A stretch of 8,427 nucleotides of DNA from an uncultured Campylobacter sp. (GTDB lineage Bacteria; Campylobacterota; Campylobacteria; Campylobacterales; Campylobacteraceae), in NCBI RefSeq assembly GCF_937997465.1, contig NZ_CALKTQ010000090.1:1-8427 (forward strand), in the 5' to 3' direction. Positions within the stretch are counted from its first letter, which is position 1; each line of letters begins with the position of its first letter. A program made the translations under genes and the position numbers. Shown here in pieces: positions 1 to 5,421 of the stretch. The notes beneath the pieces were generated by a model, which had not been told where the DNA came from, searched no databases, and worked only from the letters and a program-made list of their open reading frames with translations.

Positions 1-57
1 GGTAATGACCGAGCCAAATTTAAAAGCAACGAAGTATAGAGCAAAAAGACAAGCCGC
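1..57. repeat. Intergenic repeat, copy A (shorter copy, possibly cut by window edge)
   Basis: Bases 26-57 read GCAACGAAGTATA, a four-base variable part, then AAAAAGACAAGCCGC. The same blocks in the same order occur at 2288-2329. The weaker stretch 1-20 (GTAA, CCGAGC, AAATTT) also matches 2243-2265 in order, so the repeat probably extends further left. It ends 10 bases past the stop codon of the barrel gene. Copy A lacks the hairpin arms seen beside copy B. No open reading frame or clear terminator is visible in 1-67. Confidence 0.7.
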
Positions 58-67
58 CGCCCAAATT

Positions 68-1921
68 TTAAAAACTAGAGTGAAAACTAACAAACACCGC
101 CCTCCCCGGCGCATGCACCACCGCAGGATCTAGCGCACCTACGTGCTCGCCGCTGATAAACTCGGCGTAATCTTTATCAAAGATATTCGTCACGCCTAGC
201 CTCACGCCCCAGCTGTTTTTAAACTCAAATCCGCCGTAAACGTCCATCGTCGTAAAGCTCTTTGCGGCTTCGCGCTTATCGATGCCAAAGCCGGTGGTTT
301 TATCAAAATCTCCCCTATTTTGCTTTGCTACGTAGCGCACCGCAGTGCCGATATTGTAGCTGCCAAAGCTCGCGTAGTCTTTGTAATCAAAGGCCAAATT
401 TGCCTCAAACGGGCGGATCTGATAGAGCGGTCTGCCGTCAGTTTTGTTTTGTCCGTAGTTGTAAAATAACGAAGTTTTTAGCCCGAAATTTCGCGCGAAG
501 TTATACTCGCCGCGCAAATTTACGCTGTAAATTCTAGCGTCGACGTTACGCGTGATGACGGCGTTTCTGTTTATTGGCGGCGTGGATGAAGCGGCATGAC
601 GGCGATCGTAGATAACCAGATCCTGCACGTCGTCTGCGATAAAGTGCCCGCCCACGCTAAAGCTATCCTCGCCCTGGCGCGAACTTAAGTAATCTTTATA
701 AAATTCGCTCTTGTAAGTAAAGCCCAAATTTACGCGGTTGTGACGCTCCGGTTTTAGCAGCGGGTTGCTCACCCAGCCGTTATTCATCGGACCGTAAAGC
801 GTGTTAAATCGCTCCATGTTGCCGGGTATGCGCTGCAAGCTCTCAAGCGCCGCGTAGTAGCTATCCAGCTCGTTTGGCGTGAAATCGTATTTTAGGCTAG
901 CGCTTAGGCCATCTTGCTTGACGCTACTGTCAAAATCATATCCATAAACGCTGCGGATAAGCCCTTTTACCGTTCTAAGCGGTGCGGCGGGCGCAAAATA
1001 GGGCTCGTTTAGCCCCTTTAAATTTGATCTCATCCAGTCGTAGTTTAGAGCTAAACTAAGCTTGTGAGCGTCGTTAAATTTATAGCTTAGCGTATCAAAA
1101 ATCCTCGTTCGCTTATTTGTCACGTCGGCAAACCTATATCCGTTAAAAACCCAGCCGCTAGGCTGTTTTACGTACCTTTTGCCCTCATGATTATCGTGCT
1201 GATAGCTGATACCCGCAAGATTATGAAAGTCGCCCAAGTCCGCGTCGTATTTTAGCTCGGCGTCCACGATTTTTCTATCCAGTTCGACCTTGACCGTCTG
1301 CGCCGCGCTTCTTAGATGATAGTTGTCGGCGTTTCTGCTCACGTCGCGCAGCATTAGCTCGAAATTTAGCGTATTTGATAGATCCTCCGCGCCGATACGA
1401 GCGTTAAATTTACCGACGTATCGCTCGGTCTTGACGGCGTCCATGAGATGGTGAGGCTGCTTGTCGTCGTCGATGTTGTCGTGTACGAGCGTAAATCTAA
1501 ACTCGCTTAGCTCGCTAGGCACGAAACCAACGACTGCGCTTTGCCCCTGCCTGGCGTAGCCGTAGTTCCACTCTCTGCCGCCGCCGTCTTTGTAGCGGTT
1601 GGCTTTAGAAAAGTTCGCGTTTAAAATCGTGTAGAAATTTGCGCCGCGGTATTTAAAAAGTCCCGAACCGTAAAACGTCCTGCCGTAAAATCCGCCCGCG
1701 ACGTGAAATTTATTCATAGAATTATCAAGCAAATCCGTCACGAAAAAATAATCATCCCTAGGCGCGCGGTCGAATTGGTTTTCGGGAAACGCGCTTTGGG
1801 CGATGTTTGGCGTATAAGGCGGCGGAGGCGTAAAATCCTTTATCGGCTTTATGACGTCGAGATTTGCGCCGTTTGCAAATAGCGCCGTCGCAGCCGCAGC
1901 CAGACTGATAGCTAATCTCAT
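68..1921 (-). CDS. TonB-dependent-receptor-type outer-membrane beta-barrel without a recognisable plug (OprC/NosA-like)
   Basis: A 617-residue outer-membrane protein. Residues 1 to about 18 form a signal peptide (MRLAISLAAAATALFANG), followed by a proline-rich linker (TPPPPYTP, residues 31-38). Barrel-like sequence starts by about residue 70. Receptor-barrel hallmarks are NPLLKPER (386-393), TRNVDARIYS (457-466), GVTNIFDKDY (576-585), PGRAVFVSF (605-613) and a C-terminal Phe for outer-membrane insertion. The second and third resemble, from memory, the copper-receptor group OprC/NosA. The plug of about 120-150 residues expected between signal peptide and barrel is missing; only about 50 residues lie there. 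The start is fixed by an AAAGGATA ribosome binding site (1926-1933) and the signal peptide, and non-coding AT-rich promoter sequence lies immediately upstream, so this is not a truncated 3' piece. It has its own promoter, with a Fur-like site. The substrate is unknown; copper or an iron chelate is a guess from the family and neighbours. Confidence 0.8.
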   Translation of the reverse strand: MRLAISLAAAATALFANGANLDVIKPIKDFTPPPPYTPNIAQSAFPENQFDRAPRDDYFFVTDLLDNSMNKFHVAGGFYGRTFYGSGLFKYRGANFYTILNANFSKANRYKDGGGREWNYGYARQGQSAVVGFVPSELSEFRFTLVHDNIDDDKQPHHLMDAVKTERYVGKFNARIGAEDLSNTLNFELMLRDVSRNADNYHLRSAAQTVKVELDRKIVDAELKYDADLGDFHNLAGISYQHDNHEGKRYVKQPSGWVFNGYRFADVTNKRTRIFDTLSYKFNDAHKLSLALNYDWMRSNLKGLNEPYFAPAAPLRTVKGLIRSVYGYDFDSSVKQDGLSASLKYDFTPNELDSYYAALESLQRIPGNMERFNTLYGPMNNGWVSNPLLKPERHNRVNLGFTYKSEFYKDYLSSRQGEDSFSVGGHFIADDVQDLVIYDRRHAASSTPPINRNAVITRNVDARIYSVNLRGEYNFARNFGLKTSLFYNYGQNKTDGRPLYQIRPFEANLAFDYKDYASFGSYNIGTAVRYVAKQNRGDFDKTTGFGIDKREAAKSFTTMDVYGGFEFKNSWGVRLGVTNIFDKDYAEFISGEHVGALDPAVVHAPGRAVFVSFHSSF

Positions 1922-1925
1922 TTAG

Positions 1926-1933
1926 TATCCTTT
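1926..1933 (-). promoter_or_regulatory. Ribosome binding site of the barrel gene
   Basis: The minus strand reads AAAGGATA about five to seven bases before the ATG at 1921. Together with the signal peptide that follows, it fixes this ATG as the start, which matters because the protein lacks the expected plug domain. Confidence 0.75.
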
Positions 1934-1961
1934 ATGATAATTTTGATTTTTTGTATCATAA
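1932..1961. promoter_or_regulatory. Inverted repeat / candidate Fur-type operator at the barrel promoter
   Basis: TTATGATA (1932-1939) and TATCATAA (1954-1961) are perfect 8-bp inverted arms separated by 14 bases. Nested inside, 1944-1958 reads TGATTTTTTGTATCA, which matches the Fur 7-1-7 pattern TGATAAT-N-ATTATCA at 5 of 7 positions in each half. The site abuts the -10 box and would cover the transcription start, a position suited to repression. Iron regulation would fit the neighbouring iron operon. The region is very AT-rich, so a chance match is possible. Confidence 0.45.
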
Positions 1962-1966
1962 TTATA
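1961..1966 (-). promoter_or_regulatory. -10 promoter box for the barrel gene
   Basis: The minus strand carries a perfect TATAAT about 40 bases upstream of the ATG. T-rich runs precede it (around 1967-1990), the pattern typical of Campylobacter sigma-70 promoters, which lack a conserved -35 box. The expected transcription start, near 1953, falls inside the candidate operator. Confidence 0.6.
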
Positions 1967-2206
1967 TAGAAAAATATTTGAAAAAATCTTGATTTTCGTT
2001 TTTGACGCTAGAGAAGTTAAATTTGATAAACGTAAATTTTAGGCAAAGAGTGAATAGTCTGAATCGATGTGTAAAATTTAAAAACTCAAATTTACATTTT
2101 CAAGGTGCGGGTCTCGGTGGGTAAAATTTGAAGCCGAAATTGACAAATTTGACTTTAAATTTGAGCGTAAAACGATAAGGTGAAGTATTTTTTCTTTAGA
2201 CGAGGC
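1967..2206. other. Non-coding AT-rich spacer
   Basis: No credible gene is seen here. The stretch is dominated by AAATTT words, which form an imperfect hairpin at 2070-2096 (TGTAAAATTT against AAATTTACA). A 73-codon minus-strand frame crosses part of it (2078-2299), but it starts at TTG, has no ribosome binding site and overlaps the hairpins and repeat. I read the stretch as the upstream region of the barrel gene. Confidence 0.5.
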
Positions 2207-2267
2207 GGAAATGAGCCGAGCGAGGGCGCGTATATAAAATACGTAACCGAGCTTCGGCGAAATTTCC
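2207..2267. repeat. Long imperfect hairpin in the lipoprotein-barrel intergenic region
   Basis: Outer arms GGAAAT (2207-2212) and ATTTCC (2262-2267) pair. Inside them GCCGAGC (2215-2221) pairs imperfectly with GCTTCGGC (2251-2258), and CGTAT (2229-2233) pairs with ATACG (2239-2243) around a 5-base loop. GC-rich arms in an AT-rich gap suggest selected structure. No T-run follows on either strand, so it is not a classic intrinsic terminator. It could be part of a dispersed element, a 3'-UTR structure or a small RNA. Confidence 0.5.
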
Positions 2268-2329
2268 TTCTGCTTGCAGTTGCGAGTGCAACGAAGCAAA
2301 GCGAAGTATAAAGGAAAAAGACAAGCCGC
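2243..2329. repeat. Intergenic repeat, copy B (longer copy)
   Basis: The core at 2288-2329 repeats copy A: GCAACGAAG, an insertion of about ten bases, GAAGTATA, then AAAAAGACAAGCCGC. The left extension (GTAA-CCGAGC-AAATTT) also corresponds to the start of copy A. The last base overlaps the TAG stop of the lipoprotein gene. Both copies therefore lie immediately 3' of minus-strand genes in the same orientation. Copy B also holds a second hairpin at 2271-2298: TGCTT/AAGCA outside and GTTGC/GCAAC inside, around loop GAGT. Confidence 0.7.
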
Positions 2330-2922
2330 TAAGGATAAAAGAAACTAAGTATCTGCGTCGCCGCTTTTTCTTCTATGTATGGGATTATATAACTTGGCGA
2401 ATAAAGATTTTGGCCGCTTTCGATCTCGAGATTGGTTCTTTGTTCGCTGCCGTTTGCGCGGATCATCACGCTGATATAGGCTCTATACAGATAATAATCC
2501 GTCCTGTCGTAAAAATCATCGTCAAACGGGTCGCCAAAAAGCATGCCAAAGCCCATGTTACGCCTGTATCCGTAGCCGCCCCAGCCGTAACCCATGCTCA
2601 TATACGCGCGCGGGCGTTCGCGTCGCTCAAAGCGCTGCAAGCTCGTAAAATCGCCCATTATCACGATATCAGCGCTCTTTTGATCCATGCTTTGGGTAAA
2701 GCCGTTTTGCAGTAGCTTGTTTCGCACGGTATTTTCTAGCGTGTTTGCGTAGCCGCAGGAGTTTTTAAAGTAAACGTAGACGCTGCGCGAGGCTTTTTTC
2801 ACGTCGCCGTTAGTGATGAAAATCGGCACCGTGCTTCTAGCATAAAGCTCTGGCGTGCGGGGCTCGCCGCAGCCTACGAAAAAAATCGCAAATAGCAAAA
2901 TAGAGAAAATTTTTGGTTTCAT
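2329..2922 (-). CDS. Small lipoprotein of uncertain family, possibly TraT-like
   Basis: A 197-residue predicted lipoprotein. The signal peptide ends in FVGC with the lipidated Cys at 18; Phe at -3 is slightly unusual. Residues 46-92 (SVYVYFKNS, then LENTVRNKLLQNGF, then SADIVIMGDF) give the strand-helix-strand pattern of lipoproteins such as TraT and DUF4136: a beta strand, a helix ending in an NGF turn, and a second strand after 'AD'. Residues 105-130 are rich in Gly, Tyr, Met and Arg, followed by an acidic patch (DPFDDDFYDR, 131-140) and a second beta-rich part. The start is supported by AAGGAGA (2929-2935) six bases before the ATG. It lies 109 bp after the thioredoxin gene across an inverted repeat, so it may be read through from the iron operon or transcribed separately. 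TraT-like is a weak pattern match; the function is unknown. Confidence 0.75.
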   Translation of the reverse strand: MKPKIFSILLFAIFFVGCGEPRTPELYARSTVPIFITNGDVKKASRSVYVYFKNSCGYANTLENTVRNKLLQNGFTQSMDQKSADIVIMGDFTSLQRFERRERPRAYMSMGYGWGGYGYRRNMGFGMLFGDPFDDDFYDRTDYYLYRAYISVMIRANGSEQRTNLEIESGQNLYSPSYIIPYIEEKAATQILSFFYP

Positions 2923-2939
2923 TTCGCGTCTCCTTATTC

Positions 2940-2980
2940 AAATTTGACCGCCGCAAATTTAACGCGGACGGGTCAAATTT
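2940..2980. repeat. Bipartite inverted repeat between thioredoxin and lipoprotein genes
   Basis: AAATTTGACC (2940-2949) and GGTCAAATTT (2971-2980) are perfect 10-bp arms. CCGC (2951-2954) and GCGG (2964-2967) form a nested inner stem. The structure is about 50 bases past the thioredoxin stop and only a few bases before the ribosome binding site of the lipoprotein gene. On the minus strand the trailing arm ends in ATTT without a long U-run, so it is at best a weak terminator. It may instead be a processing or stability structure, or an operator. Confidence 0.5.
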
Positions 2981-3031
2981 AGGATCAAATTTAAGCGTAT
3001 TTTACTACTAAATCTTTACGTTTGAGTAAAT

Positions 3032-3529
3032 TTATAACACGAGCTTGATCTCGTTTTCAAGGGTTGCTTTTGGCGTGAGTCCAATGAAGCGCTTTTTGAG
3101 ATTGCCCTCGCCGTCAAAGACGAATATCGCGGGCACGCCCATCACGCCGCCTACGGCCTTGCTAAAATAATCAACCGAAACCTTATCGCTAATCACGTCG
3201 TAGGCAATATGGTGCTGCCTAACCATGTCGATATCTTTATCAAATCCAAGGCTCGGTCCAAATATCCCGTAAACGCCGAATTTGTCCTTAAATTCGGAGT
3301 AAATTTCATTTACGATAGGAGCTTGCGCTACGCAGGCGCCGCAAGAAGTGCCGAAGAAAAATAGCATGTATGGCTTGCCGTCCGTTTTGAGTCGTCTGCC
3401 CTCCGGGAAATAGTGCGTATCTACGCCCTTTGGCGAGTTTAGGCTGATGTGGTGTTTGTCAAAGCCGCTATTTCCGCAGCCAGCGATCATCGCCGCCGCA
3501 AAGACTAACAATATATATTTTTTTATCAT
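3032..3529 (-). CDS. TlpA/thioredoxin-like lipoprotein of the p19 iron operon
   Basis: Taken from the ATG at 3529, it has 165 residues. MIKKYILLVFAAAMIAGC is a lipoprotein signal with lipobox IAGC and Cys18. The thioredoxin fold shows the redox motif CGAC (63-66) within FFFGTSCGACVAQAP, and GVPAIFVFDGEGN (131-143) carries the cis-Pro at 133. It probably reduces or exchanges disulfides in the periplasm, for instance on cysteines of the DUF2318 partner; that link is inference. GGGAGAA (3532-3538) lies just before this ATG. A longer frame starting with TTG at 3556 would overlap the ATPase gene and put nine charged residues before the signal, so I reject it. It follows the ATPase by 13 bp. It most resembles C. 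jejuni Cj1665 (a lipoprotein thioredoxin); no Cj1664 counterpart is present. Confidence 0.88.
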   Translation of the reverse strand: MIKKYILLVFAAAMIAGCGNSGFDKHHISLNSPKGVDTHYFPEGRRLKTDGKPYMLFFFGTSCGACVAQAPIVNEIYSEFKDKFGVYGIFGPSLGFDKDIDMVRQHHIAYDVISDKVSVDYFSKAVGGVMGVPAIFVFDGEGNLKKRFIGLTPKATLENEIKLVL

Positions 3530-3531
3530 AA

Positions 3532-3538
3532 TTCTCCC
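3532..3538 (-). promoter_or_regulatory. Ribosome binding site deciding the thioredoxin start
   Basis: The minus strand reads GGGAGAA just before the ATG at 3529, inside the 13-base gap after the ATPase stop codon. It favours this ATG over the in-frame TTG at 3556. Confidence 0.7.
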
Positions 3539-3542
3539 AAAT

Positions 3543-4280
3543 TTAAACCGTCGCAAAGGCGCTTTGACCCTTTGGCTCGCTTGCTAGTCTCTCGCATGCC
3601 TCCGCACGCTCGCCCTCGCTCACGTAGTGGATATTTTCCATCTTGCCGTGCCTTAGATAGACGATCTTATCGCCAAACTGCCCAAGATCGGGGTTATGCG
3701 TGATGAGCAGGATGGTTTTGCCCTCGCTTCGCAGTTTTTGAAACAGCTCCAAAACTACGCGCTCGTTGGCTTCGTCTAGGTTACCAGTCGGCTCGTCGGC
3801 TATCAAGATATCAGGATCGTTGATCAGGGCGCGCGCGATGCACAGACGCTGCTGCTCGCCGCCGCTAAGCTGACTCGGACGGTGATCTAGCCTATGTCCC
3901 AGTCCAACGCGCTCGAGCGCCTTTTTAGCGTCCTCTTCGTCCACACTACTGTGATAGTACTGCGCTATCATCACGTTTTCGACGCAGTTTAGGTAGGGGA
4001 TGAGGTGAAACTGCTGAAATATTAGCCCGATCTTTTCGCGGCGAAATTTGAGCGTCTCCTCGTCGCTAAGTCTGCTAGCGTCGTCTCCGCCTAGCGTGTA
4101 CGTGCCTGCGGTTGGCTCGTCCATAAGCGAGAGGATATTTACCAGCGTACTTTTACCGCTACCGCTTGGACCCATTATGCTAACCCATTCGCCGGCATTT
4201 ACGTCAAAGGTAATGCTCTCCAGCGCTCTTACTTCGCCAAATCTTTTTTCTATCCCGTTTAATCTTATCGCGTACTGCAT
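3543..4280 (-). CDS. ABC transporter ATP-binding protein (MacB/LolD type) of the p19 iron operon
   Basis: A 245-residue cytoplasmic ATPase with every catalytic motif intact: Walker A GPSGSGKST (37-45), Q-loop FQQ (88-90), signature LSGGE (138-142), Walker B ILIADE (158-163) with catalytic Glu163, D-loop GNLD (166-169) and H-loop His195. The DEPTGNLD sequence and about 220-residue core place it in the MacB/LolD/FtsE group, which powers mechanotransmission or extrusion by FtsX-type permeases rather than classical import. The last 25 or so residues (GERAEACERLASEPKGQ) form a polar tail. The start is supported by GGAG at 4287-4290, inside the end of the preceding permease gene, and the two genes are separated by 1 base. 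Equivalent to Cj1663 of C. jejuni by order and type. Confidence 0.95.
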   Translation of the reverse strand: MQYAIRLNGIEKRFGEVRALESITFDVNAGEWVSIMGPSGSGKSTLVNILSLMDEPTAGTYTLGGDDASRLSDEETLKFRREKIGLIFQQFHLIPYLNCVENVMIAQYYHSSVDEEDAKKALERVGLGHRLDHRPSQLSGGEQQRLCIARALINDPDILIADEPTGNLDEANERVVLELFQKLRSEGKTILLITHNPDLGQFGDKIVYLRHGKMENIHYVSEGERAEACERLASEPKGQSAFATV

Positions 4281-4281
4281 A

Positions 4282-5421
4282 TTATTCTCCTCTTAAAATA
4301 TCGGCCATCTTATTTTCTAGCGCCCGTTTGATCGGATAGATCGAGGCCACGCCCGCAAAAACGAGCGAGATAACCATCGCTATCGGTATGCTCATAAATC
4401 TAAAATCGATGCTCGAATCAAAAATCGCGTAGCCTAAAATTTGCGCCAAACCATAGCCTAAAATAGCACCCGCCAAAGCCGCCGCAAGCGCCGTGACGAA
4501 GGTCTCGACGCCGAACAAATTTAACACGTTTTTCTTACTAGCTCCAAGTGCTCTAAGCAGCGCGATCTCCTTTGAACGCGAAAACAAAATCGCGCTTAGA
4601 GTCGTGTTTACGCACATTGAAGTGATAAGCAAGATGACAAAGCTAACTAGCGCCATCAAAAGCTTAATTTTGTCTAAAATCAGACCCTCTGATTTTGAAA
4701 TTTTAGCCACGGGTTTAACCGAAATTTGCTCGTCGCTAAGGCTCTTGCCAAGCTCGCTGATGTAGTCAAATTTGCCCGTCACTACGGCCTCGGCATAGTT
4801 TAACGCATTTGGCTCGTTTGCTATCTTTTGCGCTAGAGGTAGCGAGATGATGAGTAGCGAGTCCTCTTTGTCGCCGTCTTGCACGATGCCGCGGATCTTT
4901 ACTTTTTCGCCCGCATTCGCGCCGATTTGCCTTACTTCGATCGTGTCGCCAACCTTAAATCCGCTTTGTTTGGCTAGATCGGTGCCGATTAGTGCGTTTC
5001 TCTCGTCAAAATCAAGCGTTATGCCTTGCCCCTCTTTAACCTCTAAAAACGGCTTAACCCGCGTTAGATCGCTAAATTTGACGCCCATAGCGATCGCGGT
5101 CGTTGGGCCTATGTTTACCTGCGTGAAAAGATATCCGCTCTGCCCGATTAGCTTGTCGCTTGGGATTTTGGCGATCTTTTCGTTAAATTTAGCCTCGTCT
5201 ATTGCGTCGCTAACGGGGTCTGCGGGAGCGAAAACCACGTTAGCACCGTAGCTTTTTAGCTCCTTGGTTACTTTTGAGTCGATATCTAGATATACGTTTA
5301 CAAAAGCCGCCGTCACGCACGCGCCAAGCAGGATAGAGACGATGATGACGCCCACTCTAGCCGCGCCAAAGCGCAGGCTTTTAAAAATGACGTTATAAAA
5401 AAAGCCTTTATTTGCGATCAT
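4282..5421 (-). CDS. ABC transporter permease, MacB/FtsX type (second of pair)
   Basis: A 379-residue inner-membrane permease with one N-terminal membrane helix (about 22-44), a large periplasmic MacB-type domain (about 45-250) and a C-terminal FtsX domain with three helices (about 253-280, 303-333 and 343-363). The stretch SRSKEIALLRALGASKKNV (281-299) is the cytoplasmic coupling segment typical of MacB/FtsX proteins. It probably pairs with the upstream permease as a heterodimer driven by the ATPase. The start is supported by a strong GGAGGTG (5426-5432), and the gene overlaps the preceding permease gene by 14 bases, indicating translational coupling. The single periplasmic domain between helices 1 and 2 gives no obvious substrate site. 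Matches the second permease of the C. jejuni p19 locus (Cj1662) by position. Confidence 0.92.
   Translation of the reverse strand: MIANKGFFYNVIFKSLRFGAARVGVIIVSILLGACVTAAFVNVYLDIDSKVTKELKSYGANVVFAPADPVSDAIDEAKFNEKIAKIPSDKLIGQSGYLFTQVNIGPTTAIAMGVKFSDLTRVKPFLEVKEGQGITLDFDERNALIGTDLAKQSGFKVGDTIEVRQIGANAGEKVKIRGIVQDGDKEDSLLIISLPLAQKIANEPNALNYAEAVVTGKFDYISELGKSLSDEQISVKPVAKISKSEGLILDKIKLLMALVSFVILLITSMCVNTTLSAILFSRSKEIALLRALGASKKNVLNLFGVETFVTALAAALAGAILGYGLAQILGYAIFDSSIDFRFMSIPIAMVISLVFAGVASIYPIKRALENKMADILRGE

Noticed and set aside
2070..2096. TGTAAAATTT/AAATTTACA hairpin as a regulatory site
   Set aside because: It is imperfect and made almost entirely of the over-represented AAATTT word, so chance pairing is likely.
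2078..2299. 73-codon minus-strand frame in the lipoprotein-barrel gap
   Set aside because: It begins with TTG, has no ribosome binding site, overlaps the hairpins and repeat, and its protein has no recognisable pattern.
2271..2329. Intrinsic terminator for the lipoprotein gene
   Set aside because: On the minus strand the T-rich run comes before the hairpin rather than after it, so the order is wrong for a classic terminator. It is kept only as a repeat/structure.
2410..2715. 101-codon plus-strand frame
   Set aside because: It lies wholly inside the lipoprotein gene on the other strand. The minus-strand frame has a lipobox, a ribosome binding site and a sensible fold pattern.
3530..3556. Longer thioredoxin start at TTG 3556
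   Set aside because: It would overlap the ATPase gene and add nine residues before a good lipoprotein signal. The ATG at 3529 has its own GGGAGAA.
4847..5251. 134-codon plus-strand frame
   Set aside because: A shadow of the second permease gene: no ribosome binding site and low-complexity Ser/Leu/Pro composition typical of antisense frames.
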